This document shows, piece after piece, positions 33,286 to 41,528 of a stretch of 64,000 bases of DNA. Position 1 is the stretch's first letter. Each line of letters opens with the position of its first letter. The stretch comes from Croceibacterium selenioxidans. GTDB lineage: Bacteria; Pseudomonadota; Alphaproteobacteria; Sphingomonadales; Sphingomonadaceae. The stretch spans positions 558,001 to 622,000 of the forward strand of contig NZ_JAHFVK010000002.1 of the NCBI RefSeq assembly GCF_018599195.1, in the 5' to 3' direction. The notes beneath the pieces were generated by a model, which saw only the letters and a program-made list of their open reading frames with translations, had not been told where the DNA came from and ran no database searches. The translations under genes were made by a program, and so were the position numbers.

Positions 33286-33690
33286 CTACTGGCGGACGCC
33301 GGTGACCGGGATCTTGCCGAACTGGCCGGTGTCGACCTCAGCCGTCAATTTGTCGCCGTCGACGGTGCCCGTGTACGAGAACTGCATCTCACCTTGTGGC
33401 GTCGTCAGCTTGCGCTTGAACGAGAAGTTCGAACCGTCGACCACGACATCGCTGATCGATCCAGGTGGCGAGGGCGGCGCAGGCGGAGCGCCTTCGAGGG
33501 GCACGTCCTTGATGTCGACCTGATAGCCGTCCGCCGCCTCGGCAACGGTGAGCGTGGATTTGAAGGTCCCGAAGTCCGTCACGGCTTCGGTGGCCCAGGT
33601 GCCGACGACCGGAGAGTCGGCGGCCATGGCAGGCGCGGCGGCCAGCAAAGCAACGGCGGCGAATGGGGCGAAACGGATTGTCCTCAGCAT
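33286..33690 (-). CDS. Small secreted protein, tandem paralogue A
   Basis: This 134-residue exported protein (signal LRTIRFAPFAAVALLAAAPAMA) has no family I can name. The mature part is beta-rich with conserved blocks VVGTWATEA, ISDVVVDGSNFSFKRKLTTP and YTGTVDGDKLTAEV. It is a clear paralogue of the gene at 33821. ATG 33690 was chosen for its GGAGGG ribosome site and signal peptide. It converges on the thioesterase gene. Confidence 0.75.
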   Translation of the reverse strand: MLRTIRFAPFAAVALLAAAPAMAADSPVVGTWATEAVTDFGTFKSTLTVAEAADGYQVDIKDVPLEGAPPAPPSPPGSISDVVVDGSNFSFKRKLTTPQGEMQFSYTGTVDGDKLTAEVDTGQFGKIPVTGVRQ

Positions 33691-33820
33691 CGAGCATCCC
33701 TCCATCGTCAGGAGCCGCCCCATACCGGCCAGCGCTTTTGTACCGCAGCTTGTGCCACGCGCCAAAAGCTATCTGGCCGGTCGGGGCAACGGATGCCGGC
33801 AGGCCCCTTCTCTTAAGTCT

Positions 33821-34222
33821 TTACTTGCGTGTGCCGGTAATGGCGATTGGGCCAAAGTCGGAGCCGACCTCGCCGGTCAGCTTGTCGCCCTCGACCGTGC
33901 CGGTGTAAGTCAGGTTCATCGCGCCCTGCGGCGTGGTCAGCGCGCGCTTGAAGGTGAACTTCGATCCGTCGACCACAACGTCGGAGATCTTGCTTTCCAT
34001 TGGCGGGGCATCGGCCGGAGCGCCCGGCATCGGGCCGTCCTTGATCGCCACGGCATAGGCGCCGCCAGCCTGGGAGAAGGTCATCTCGGCTTCGATCTTC
34101 TGGCCCTGCACGTCGACCGCGGTGGCCCAGGTGCCGAGCACCGGCGAAGACTGCGCCAGGGCCGGCACGGCGATCAGCGAAGCTGTCGCGGCAATCGCCG
34201 CGAAACGGATTGTCTTGAACAT
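33821..34222 (-). CDS. Small secreted protein, tandem paralogue B
   Basis: This 133-residue exported protein (signal FKTIRFAAIAATASLIAVPALAQ) shares VLGTWATA, ISDVVVDGSKFTFKRALTTP and YTGTVEGDKLTGEV with paralogue A. The DNA before both starts is also alike (ACGATGGAGGG), so a tandem duplication included the ribosome site. The function is unknown; the pattern suggests a small periplasmic beta-barrel or ligand-binding domain. Confidence 0.75.
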   Translation of the reverse strand: MFKTIRFAAIAATASLIAVPALAQSSPVLGTWATAVDVQGQKIEAEMTFSQAGGAYAVAIKDGPMPGAPADAPPMESKISDVVVDGSKFTFKRALTTPQGAMNLTYTGTVEGDKLTGEVGSDFGPIAITGTRK

Positions 34223-34395
34223 CGGATACCCCTCCATCGTCAGGCGTCGTTGCGCCTCCGGGATTTTGTAACTCAGTGCGTGAGGGCCGACAACGTCCTT
34301 CGACGAGCTCAAGAGGAACCGGCGCGCCGCGACGCTCGGATAAATTTGACTACCACGCAAATCGGGTGAATCGGGCACGGCAGAAGGAGAACCCC

Positions 34396-35526
34396 ATGCC
34401 CGCGCTGCGCAACGACATCGATCCCGACGGCCTGCTCGAATATTCGGTGGTCTTCACTGACCGCTCGCTCAATCACATGAGCCTGGCCTTCCAGCAGGTC
34501 ATGCGCGACATCCACGCGACGCTGTGCGAGGTCTACGGCGCTCACCGTGCGGTCGTGGTGCCCGGCGGCGGGACATACGCGATGGAATCGGTCGCCCGCC
34601 AGTTCGCCACCGGCAAGAAAGCGCTGGTGATCCGCAATGGCTTCTTCTCCTATCGCTGGACGCAGATCTTCGAGACCGGCTCGATCCCTTCGGAGGAGAT
34701 CGTGATGAAGGCCCGTCGCCAAGGTGACGGCGCGCAGGCGCCGTTCGCTCCTGCACCGATCGAGGAAGTGGTTGAGCGTATCCGCAGCGACCGCCCCGAC
34801 ATGATCTTCGCTCCGCACGTCGAGACCGCCTCGGGCATGATCCTTCCTGACGACTACATCCGCGCCGTGGCCCAGGCCGCGCATGAAGTCGGCGCGCTGT
34901 TCGTGCTCGACTGCATCGCCTCGGGCACGGTCTGGGTCGACATGAAGGACACCGGCGTCGACATCCTCATTTCCGCCCCGCAGAAAGGCTGGTCCGCCCC
35001 GCCCTCGGCCGGCTTGGTGATGATGAACGAAACGGCGCTCGAAAAGTGCAAGGCCGCGCAGACCACCAGCTTTGCGATGGACCTCAACAAGTGGAACGCG
35101 ATCATGGAAGCCTATCTCAGCGGCGGCCATGCCTACCACGCGACCATGCCGACCGATGCGTTGCGGGCGTTCCACAAGTCGATGATGGAGACCAAGGCTC
35201 TGGGATTCGAAGCCCTCAAGACCGCGCAATGGGAGCAGGGCAATGCCGTGCGCCGCATGCTCGAGCAGCGTGGAATCCGGTCGGTCGCGGCAGAGGGGTT
35301 TCAGGCGCCGGGCGTGGTGGTCAGCTTTACCGACGATCCCGAAATCCAGAACGGCAAGAAGTTCGCCGCTCAAGGGTTGCAGATCGCCGCGGGCGTGCCG
35401 CTGATGGTGGACGAAGGGCCGGACTACAAGAGCTTCCGCCTCGGCCTGTTCGGGCTCGACAAGCTCAAGGACGTGCCGGGCAGTCTGGGACGGCTTTCGG
35501 ATGCGTTCGACGCGGTGCTGAGCTGA
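34396..35526 (+). CDS. Class V aminotransferase (alanine-glyoxylate type)
   Basis: This 376-residue PLP enzyme has the class V lysine in ILISAPQKGWSAPPSAG, with FVLDCIASGTVWVDM supplying the PLP-pyridine Asp. VVPGGGTYAMESVARQF fits the phosphate-binding start. It probably transaminates a small amino acid such as alanine or serine against glyoxylate or a keto acid. ATG 34396 follows AGAAGGAGA. It stands alone. Confidence 0.85.
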   Translation: MPALRNDIDPDGLLEYSVVFTDRSLNHMSLAFQQVMRDIHATLCEVYGAHRAVVVPGGGTYAMESVARQFATGKKALVIRNGFFSYRWTQIFETGSIPSEEIVMKARRQGDGAQAPFAPAPIEEVVERIRSDRPDMIFAPHVETASGMILPDDYIRAVAQAAHEVGALFVLDCIASGTVWVDMKDTGVDILISAPQKGWSAPPSAGLVMMNETALEKCKAAQTTSFAMDLNKWNAIMEAYLSGGHAYHATMPTDALRAFHKSMMETKALGFEALKTAQWEQGNAVRRMLEQRGIRSVAAEGFQAPGVVVSFTDDPEIQNGKKFAAQGLQIAAGVPLMVDEGPDYKSFRLGLFGLDKLKDVPGSLGRLSDAFDAVLS

Positions 35527-35603
35527 AACTCCGGTCTGTCGCAAAGGGGGATAGCCGCCGGCGCTTGCTGGCGGCCCCGCTTACGCTCGATTAATCTGGC
35601 GTC

Positions 35604-36413
35604 ATGGACATGGATCCCCAGCTCCTCGTGATCTGCCTGCTGACGGCCGGCATCAACCTCATCGGCACGCTGGCCTATGCCGCGCGCATCGCAGGCGTGC
35701 GCACGCGGCGAATCGCGATGAGCTTCGCGCTGTTCAACATCCTCGTTCTGATCTCGCGCATGTCGAACAGCTTCCTCGGGCCGTTCCTGGCCAAGCGGAT
35801 CGAAGTGCGAATTTCCAACAACGGCGGCGAAGCGCTGCTCGGCGATTTCCGCTTGGTTCTCATGTCGGCATCGATCGCGGTGTTCGTCGGAATTCTGCTG
35901 GTTCCGACGGCGCAGCGGCTGTTCGCCCGTGCCATCGGCTATTTCCAGGAGCACCGCTCGACCACCCGCATGCTGCTGCAGAGCGCAACGCCGGCCGGCA
36001 TGCGGACCATCCGGGATTCGCTGGCGATGCCGCGTGCCAGCCAGTTGCGCGACCTCGCCCTTCCCCGCGGGGTTGGCTGGGGCGTGCTGCTAGCCAATTG
36101 TCTGGCCCAGGCGCTGCTGACGGTCGGCGTGTTGGCCTCGCTCTACGCCGGCTACCTGAACCCCGAGTTCCGCGTCACCGCCTCGCAGTTGTCCGCCGTG
36201 ATCAATGGGTTCGCGACGATTCTGCTGTTCGCCCTGATCGATCCGCAGCTATCGGTGATGACCGACGACGTTGTCGAAGGCCGGGTCAGCGAGCCGCTGT
36301 TCCGCCGCACGATCGTGTGGATTTCGTTCAGCCGCCTGGTGGGAACCGTGCTTGCGCAGGCGTTGTTCGTGCCTTCGGCGATGGCTGTGGCCTGGGTCGC
36401 AAACTACGTCTGA
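35604..36413 (+). CDS. amj: Amj-family lipid II flippase (DUF2837)
   Basis: This 269-residue integral membrane protein has about six to seven helices and the family segment ISRMSNSFLGPFLAKRIE, close to the N-terminus. Amj of Bacillus subtilis is an alternative to MurJ and moves lipid II across the membrane for peptidoglycan synthesis. Length and hydrophobic pattern fit. It is flanked by unrelated genes and its start has a weak ribosome site. Confidence 0.82.
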   Translation: MDMDPQLLVICLLTAGINLIGTLAYAARIAGVRTRRIAMSFALFNILVLISRMSNSFLGPFLAKRIEVRISNNGGEALLGDFRLVLMSASIAVFVGILLVPTAQRLFARAIGYFQEHRSTTRMLLQSATPAGMRTIRDSLAMPRASQLRDLALPRGVGWGVLLANCLAQALLTVGVLASLYAGYLNPEFRVTASQLSAVINGFATILLFALIDPQLSVMTDDVVEGRVSEPLFRRTIVWISFSRLVGTVLAQALFVPSAMAVAWVANYV

Positions 36414-36419
36414 GGCTGC

Positions 36420-37253
36420 TCAGTTCGTCGGTGTCCACGCTTTGCTTAATGGCGGCGGGACGATGAACCATCCGTCGCCCAGAAGGGCGTCCAGCTCCAG
36501 CGCGAAGTCGGGGTTGCGCAGATAATCGAACAACTCGTCGAAATCGCCGCGGCGGTCGCCGGCAATGGCGATGACGCAGCTGACCTGGTTGGCCTCGGTC
36601 CGCATCACCTGTTTGCGCTCGTCCGGATTGCGGACCAGCAGCAGCGGGTCCTTACCCGCCGGGTCGAGTCCCGAGGTGCGCAGCGCGGCTCCGATTTCAG
36701 CCACGCTGTTGGCGTCCGCCCCCGATACCCACATCACCACCACCCCGGCGGCGCGCAACCGCGCCAAGCTATCGGCCAAGCCCCAGGTGGATTGAGTGTC
36801 GTCCTTTGGCGAAAAGACCGCGTCTCCCAAATCGAGATCGACGATGACCCCAGGTGTAAGATTCTTGCAAGGCACCCTTTCCGGCCGGCCGAGCGCCACA
36901 CCCGGCATCAAGAGCGCCGAGGGAACTGGTTCGCCCCCCGTCAATGCGCGACCTTTCTCCAGCGCGAAGTCCACAAAAGACCGCCATCCCTCGCCCGTCA
37001 TGGGCGGCGCGCTTCCCGGTGACGTTGAGCGAGGCGTAAAAGCGGCCGGATCGACCAGAGTCAAATGCGGGGCAGGCGCATCGGCGGGTGCTTCCGCTGC
37101 CGGTTCTTCACGCCGGTCATTCTTCTCACCCGCGGCAACCATGGTGCCAGCCGCAAGGACCGGAGCGACCACAGCCGCCGCGCAACCGCCCAGGAGCGAC
37201 GCGAGCGCACACAGCGCCGCCACGGGCCAGCGAACACACCGTTTCAGAGACAC
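36420..37253 (-). CDS. HAD-like lipoprotein of unknown substrate
   Basis: This 277-residue protein has a lipobox (LLGGC, Cys24) and is a predicted lipoprotein. The C-terminal half looks like a HAD fold: GVIVDLDLGDAVFSP resembles motif I with DxD, VVVMWVSGAD motif II, and VIAIAGDRRGDFDEL motif IV. It differs from classic HAD motif I (DxDxT), so activity is uncertain. It resembles distantly the outer-membrane acid phosphatases. The start is GTG, two bases after the Rieske oxygenase stop, so the two form an operon. Confidence 0.6.
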   Translation of the reverse strand: MSLKRCVRWPVAALCALASLLGGCAAAVVAPVLAAGTMVAAGEKNDRREEPAAEAPADAPAPHLTLVDPAAFTPRSTSPGSAPPMTGEGWRSFVDFALEKGRALTGGEPVPSALLMPGVALGRPERVPCKNLTPGVIVDLDLGDAVFSPKDDTQSTWGLADSLARLRAAGVVVMWVSGADANSVAEIGAALRTSGLDPAGKDPLLLVRNPDERKQVMRTEANQVSCVIAIAGDRRGDFDELFDYLRNPDFALELDALLGDGWFIVPPPLSKAWTPTN

Positions 37254-37255
37254 CG

Positions 37256-38524
37256 CTACTCCGCCGCTTCTTGCAGTTCGTAGGGGTCGACCTGGCGCCA
37301 GTCCGCCCCGCGCGGAAAGGCGAAGCTGACCGCGCGGATAGCCCGGTAGTCGATATCGTCGCCGACGAACGAGAGCTCGCCCGTGTCCCGATGCCGTCTC
37401 ACCGCTGCGAGCAGGAGCTTGCGGGCACGGTAGATCACCCTGTCGCAGGTGCCGAGATACTCCTGGCTGCGGTCGACGATCGGGCCCATCGATTCCTGCA
37501 CGGCAAAGTCCTCATAGGCATTGCCGCGACCGGTGATCCCGGACCAGTGGCCTTCCTTCATCGCCTGCCTATCCTGGTGCCAGAGGTTGGAGGCGTCACC
37601 CATGTCCGAGTTGAAGTGGTCGGGATCGCCCGACCACATGCCAAAGGCTCCGAACAAGTTCGGCTTGAGCGGCGCGTCAGTGTCGTAGGCGATGTACCAC
37701 TGTGCGGTGGTCACATCGTCTATCGGGATCGAGCAGCACACGATCCTGGCACCGCGCGGCGCGGACGGGATGAACGAGAAGAACGGCAACGCGACCTCGC
37801 GCACCCGCGCATAGCTCCGCGCCGCTCCCTCCTCGCGGATCGCGCCTTCGCGGAAACCGTAGGGGCGCTCGTCGAACTCGAAGGCCGGTGCCCCGTCGTT
37901 GAGCATGTAGTCGCTCTCGGCCTTGAAATAGTCGCGTCCGCGATCGGAGTTGAGATTGGCCGAGTGGAGGAAAGTGACGTGTGCGGAGTCGAGCAGCGCT
38001 TCCAGGCCCTGCAGCCAATTAGTGCGAATGATCCCACGGTAAGGCTGGACGTGGCCTTCGGGCAGGTTGGTGAACTCGTAGTCGGGGAAGCGCGGTGGGC
38101 TTTCCTTCCGGCCCATGTAAACCCAGACCAGACCTCCGGCCTCATGGGTTGGGTGGCTGCGCACCGGGACGCTCTCGGCGAACCGTTCGCGCTGGACCCG
38201 TGGCTCGGTCGGGGCATCGACGCACTTGCCCTCCACGCTGAACTTCCAGCCATGAAACACGCACCGGAGGCCGTTCCCCTCGTTGCGCGCGAGCGCGAGG
38301 CTGGCACAGCGGTGCGGGCAGGCTTCCTGCATGAAGCCGACGCGACCGTCGGTGGCGCGGAAAGCGACAAAGTTCTCTCCGAACAGGCGCAGTCGCTCGG
38401 GCGCGCCATCGGCTTCGAGCTTCGCTGAGCGGCAAGCGGGGACCCAATACTCGCGGAGCATCGCGCCCATCGCGGTGTCGGGTCCGATCCGGGTCAGCAA
38501 CTCGTTGTCGGCCGAGGTCATCAT
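37256..38524 (-). CDS. Rieske non-haem iron oxygenase, alpha subunit
   Basis: This 422-residue protein has the Rieske ligands CPHRCASLALA and CVFHGWKF (about residues 70-95). The mononuclear iron site is in LLDSAHVTFLH. It resembles single-component demethylase or ring-hydroxylating oxygenases. ATG 38524 was preferred to the upstream TTG. A reductase and ferredoxin are not next to it, so electrons come from elsewhere. The substrate is unknown. Confidence 0.85.
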   Translation of the reverse strand: MMTSADNELLTRIGPDTAMGAMLREYWVPACRSAKLEADGAPERLRLFGENFVAFRATDGRVGFMQEACPHRCASLALARNEGNGLRCVFHGWKFSVEGKCVDAPTEPRVQRERFAESVPVRSHPTHEAGGLVWVYMGRKESPPRFPDYEFTNLPEGHVQPYRGIIRTNWLQGLEALLDSAHVTFLHSANLNSDRGRDYFKAESDYMLNDGAPAFEFDERPYGFREGAIREEGAARSYARVREVALPFFSFIPSAPRGARIVCCSIPIDDVTTAQWYIAYDTDAPLKPNLFGAFGMWSGDPDHFNSDMGDASNLWHQDRQAMKEGHWSGITGRGNAYEDFAVQESMGPIVDRSQEYLGTCDRVIYRARKLLLAAVRRHRDTGELSFVGDDIDYRAIRAVSFAFPRGADWRQVDPYELQEAAE

Positions 38525-38698
38525 CGCCAAAGTCCTCTTCCCAAACGCCGCTGCTCGGGCGGCGCCGTCAGCGGTTCGGTGTCACTTTAGCACGCGAACG
38601 TTCTGGCGAAAGAACCCCCTGCAGGTGCGCTTGTCGCGGGTGCCCCTCACGCGTATTGTGCCCCCACAGCAGAGGGCAGAAATTCGAAGGGGGCAGTA

Positions 38699-39070
38699 AT
38701 GCAAGCAAGCATGCGCGGGGCGAAAGCTTTCGTGGCGGCACTGGCTATCGCCGCGACAATTCCGGGAACGGCCTGGGCGGCGTCCGACGGCAAGAACCGC
38801 AAGGTGGTGGTCGAAAACTACACGAGCGTGACGCTGCGCGAGCTCTACGCCTCCCCGGTTTCTTCGGACACCTGGGAAGAAGACTTGCTCGGCCAGCGGA
38901 CCCTGGGTCCCGGCGAAACCATCGAGGCCGATATCGATAACGGCACCGAGGAGTGTTTCTATGACCTCAAAGCGGTGCTGAGCAACGAGAAGACCGTCGA
39001 GCAGCGCAACGTCAACGTCTGCGAAGTGAGCGCCTGGACGATCGGTGATTCCGGCAACTCCATTCGCTAA
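38699..39070 (+). CDS. Small secreted protein of unknown function
   Basis: This 123-residue exported protein has a signal peptide (FVAALAIAATIPGTAWAA). The mature domain is short, acidic and beta-rich (VVVENYTSVTLRELYASP). It has two cysteines, in TEECFYDLKA and VNVCEVSAW, which could form a disulphide. A GAAGGGGG ribosome site precedes ATG 38699. I recognise no function. Confidence 0.7.
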   Translation: MQASMRGAKAFVAALAIAATIPGTAWAASDGKNRKVVVENYTSVTLRELYASPVSSDTWEEDLLGQRTLGPGETIEADIDNGTEECFYDLKAVLSNEKTVEQRNVNVCEVSAWTIGDSGNSIR

Positions 39071-39090
39071 TTAGCCTGAGCATCCGTTTG

Positions 39091-39122
39091 GATCCTCCCT
39101 GTCGCGTGGGCAACGGGGAGTA
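39091..39122. repeat. Single arm of the ATCCTC palindrome family
   Basis: GATCCTCCCTGT and CGGGGAG form one arm like the right arm of the element at 21989. It sits between convergent genes and may help end transcription. Confidence 0.5.
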
Positions 39123-39152
39123 TCCTCGCCATCAGCGACGCTGTTCACCCCA

Positions 39153-39851
39153 TTAAGGCTGCAAAACGACCCAGCGGAACGGCGTCGATCCCGCTTCGGT
39201 CCGCAGCGAGGAGTTGGCCGTCCACAAGGTCCAGGGCCGCCCGGCATAGTCGGGCTGGAGCCAGTCGCGTTCGAGCCATAGGCCGCGCTCCACCCGCGCG
39301 GCGATGTGGTAGTGATCCTCGAATTCCGGCGCGATCTTGAGCACGGCGGGCTGGCCGGTGTGCGCTTCCACCTGGTTGAGGAAGGTCGTCAGCTCGCTTT
39401 CGACGCCGGCTTCACTCACCGGATCGTGGCAACCTTCGGTGGAGCGCGAGAGGGAAATGACTGGCGGCAGCAGTGCCGCGTCACGCGGGACGATGGTTAC
39501 GAAATTGGCGGCCTGCCGGTCGGCCGGGACGCAGGGGTCGTATATGTGGACCGCACCGAACCGCAGCCCCGTGCCGCGCACTTCGCGCAAGTTGCGGGCA
39601 AAGGCCGGATCGCGCGCGGAGGCGCCGCTGCTGGCTTCGAGGTAGGCGAAATCCGCGCCGATCGCGCGCAAGGCCCTGAAATCGGTCTCTCCGTCGTCAG
39701 CGCCGACGATCACGCCCTGGACCGGGAATTCGGCGCGCGCGGGTGCCCAGTGGCGGGCGACCCACCACGTCCAGGCGCTGCCGACCATCGCCGCCAGCAC
39801 CACCGTCGCGGCCACGCGGCCGCGCCATCCTATCGCGCGCTTCCTCCCCAT
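39153..39851 (-). CDS. GH25-family lysozyme-like protein, membrane anchored
   Basis: This 232-residue protein has an N-terminal membrane helix (VAATVVLAAMVGSAWTWWVA) and then a GH25 muramidase-type barrel: VQGVIVGADDGETDFRALRA, FAYLEASSGASARDPAF and PFRWVVLQP. In GH25 enzymes the catalytic Asp-Glu pair lies in a DxE segment. Here the strand reads PVISLSRS and the usual DxE is not obvious, so it may be inactive or very divergent. Confidence 0.7.
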   Translation of the reverse strand: MGRKRAIGWRGRVAATVVLAAMVGSAWTWWVARHWAPARAEFPVQGVIVGADDGETDFRALRAIGADFAYLEASSGASARDPAFARNLREVRGTGLRFGAVHIYDPCVPADRQAANFVTIVPRDAALLPPVISLSRSTEGCHDPVSEAGVESELTTFLNQVEAHTGQPAVLKIAPEFEDHYHIAARVERGLWLERDWLQPDYAGRPWTLWTANSSLRTEAGSTPFRWVVLQP

Positions 39852-39874
39852 CGAACTAACTTGGTCCCGCCTCC

Positions 39875-40357
39875 TCAGGCCCTGATATGGAGGACGCAGA
39901 TGAGCGTAAAGAGGCGACGCGCGGTGGCGAAGTCAGTTTCGACTTTTCCCTCCAGCGCTTCGAGCAAATGACGCGTGGCGCGATCGTGAATCGCGCGTCG
40001 GGCCATGTCGACGGTCTCGATCTCGCTCGCCGAGGCCTTGCGCAAGGCCCGGTAATACGAATCGCAGATCGCAAAGTATTCCCGCACCTCGCGCCGAAAA
40101 CGCGCCAGCCCGAGCCCGATCCCGCCCGCATCCGCTCCATCGCGATCGCGCAGCGTCATCGACAGCCTTCCGTCCGCGACCGTCAGCTTGAGCGTCCAAG
40201 GTCCCTCGAAGCCGTTCGACGCCGCGAGCGTGGGCCGGAACCGGTTGTCCGCCTCGAGATCGCGCATCGCGACCTCACGCTCTTGCTCCACATCGGAGCT
40301 GCGCTTGAGGATCGTGGCTTCGTCGAGCTCTATTTTGGCGATGCGGTCGTCAGACAT
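39875..40357 (-). CDS. UPF0262 family protein
   Basis: This is a 160-residue cytoplasmic protein of a family largely confined to alphaproteobacteria. Recognised segments are RIAKIELDEATILKRSSDVEQER, seen as IELDEATILKRSSDVEQE, and YFAICDSYYRA. The start at ATG 40357 gives the usual length. Function unknown. Confidence 0.8.
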   Translation of the reverse strand: MSDDRIAKIELDEATILKRSSDVEQEREVAMRDLEADNRFRPTLAASNGFEGPWTLKLTVADGRLSMTLRDRDGADAGGIGLGLARFRREVREYFAICDSYYRALRKASASEIETVDMARRAIHDRATRHLLEALEGKVETDFATARRLFTLICVLHIRA

Positions 40358-40420
40358 GACCCAGCGTCTTTCGCAGATGCAGCAGGGATTGGGCAAGGCC
40401 CGAAGGACCGCGTGATCAAG

Positions 40421-41392
40421 TCATTTCGGTGGTGGGCCCCCGGGAGTATCCGGACGATCTATGTTGATCCTTTCCTGCTCGGTCACGACACCGCCATGGC
40501 GGACCTGGGCATGGATCGCGGTTACGTACTCCCCGAGCATACCGATGAACGCGATCTGGACCCCCGACAGGAAGAACAGGGAGACCAACAAGGTCGTAAT
40601 GCCCCGAGGTGCTGCGTTTGGAAGGACGAAATAGGCCACGAGCATCGCTATCGCGTAGGCGACACACAGCGCCGACAGGGTAAACCCGGCGAGAGTGGCC
40701 AGGCGCATCGGTGCGCTGGTGAAGGCGAAGATTCCGTTCAACGCCTGGTCCACCAGTGTCCAGATGCGCAACTTGGACTTGCCCCGCTCGCGCGTCACCC
40801 AGGTGTAAGGGACGATCACGCGACGAAAGCCGACGGACGCGACAAGGCCGCGGATGTAAGGGTATTGATCCTCGTGCCCGATCATCGCGTCGAGGACCTT
40901 GCGGTCGACGAGCTGGAATTCGCCGACATTTTCCGGAATCTCGAAATCGGCCAGCTTGTTGACGATGGCATAGAACAGCCGGCGGCAGGCACGCATGATC
41001 GCCCCTTCCTGCCGCTCGAGCCGGGCTCCGGCGACAACCTGATAGCCTTGCTCCCATAGCTTCACGAAATCGGGAAGCATCTCCGGCGGATCCTGAAGGT
41101 CGACCGGCAGCATCAAAAGGATGGCATCGCCGGTCGCGTACCGAAAAGCGTTGAAGGTAGAGCGGAACAGGCCGAAATTGCGCGCATTGACGATCACTTT
41201 GACTGCCGGATCGGCTTGGGCGATCTGGCGCAGTTTCTCGAGCGTTCCGTCAGTGGATGCGTTGTCGGCAAAAATGTGTTCGCGAGTATAGCCGGGCAGT
41301 GTCTCTTCGAAGATCCTTCTCACCGTTTCGTGGCAAATCTCGACGTTATCTTCCTCTTGGTAGCACGGCGAAACGACGGTGATCACAGGCAT
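40421..41392 (-). CDS. GT2 glycosyltransferase with two C-terminal membrane helices
   Basis: This 323-residue enzyme belongs to the dolichol/undecaprenyl-phosphate sugar transferase group. The GT-A fold begins ITVVSPCYQEEDNVE; the nucleotide-sugar motif is in LLMLPVDLQDPPEM; two helices follow (LATLAGFTLSALCVAYAIAM and GITTLLVSLFFLSGVQIAFIG). It likely puts a sugar onto undecaprenyl phosphate at the inner membrane. It is on the same strand as the sugar C-methyltransferase, 136 bases away. Confidence 0.85.
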   Translation of the reverse strand: MPVITVVSPCYQEEDNVEICHETVRRIFEETLPGYTREHIFADNASTDGTLEKLRQIAQADPAVKVIVNARNFGLFRSTFNAFRYATGDAILLMLPVDLQDPPEMLPDFVKLWEQGYQVVAGARLERQEGAIMRACRRLFYAIVNKLADFEIPENVGEFQLVDRKVLDAMIGHEDQYPYIRGLVASVGFRRVIVPYTWVTRERGKSKLRIWTLVDQALNGIFAFTSAPMRLATLAGFTLSALCVAYAIAMLVAYFVLPNAAPRGITTLLVSLFFLSGVQIAFIGMLGEYVTAIHAQVRHGGVVTEQERINIDRPDTPGGPPPK

Positions 41393-41426
41393 CGCGTTGC
41401 TCCGGTAAAGGCGGGAATGTTGGCGA

Positions 41427-41445
41427 CCTGATCAGAGTGATCAGG
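41427..41445. promoter_or_regulatory. Perfect inverted repeat between methyltransferase and GT2 genes
   Basis: CCTGATCA-GAG-TGATCAGG is a perfect 8-3-8 palindrome. It is 35 bases upstream of the GT2 start. It may be an operator or a hairpin that ends the upstream gene; there is no T-tract. Confidence 0.5.
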
Positions 41446-41528
41446 CGGGCTCGTGGGGATGCGGCCAAGCAGGCCGTGATCGCGTCGCGGTGCGCGTGGC
41501 CTGCGAGCGCCGCCCTTCGCCCCGGCGC

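Noticed and set aside
35553-35578. GCCGCC/GGCGGC hairpin after the aminotransferase as a terminator
   Set aside because: The stem is fair but no T-tract follows and it is close to the amj start, so I did not list it as a feature.
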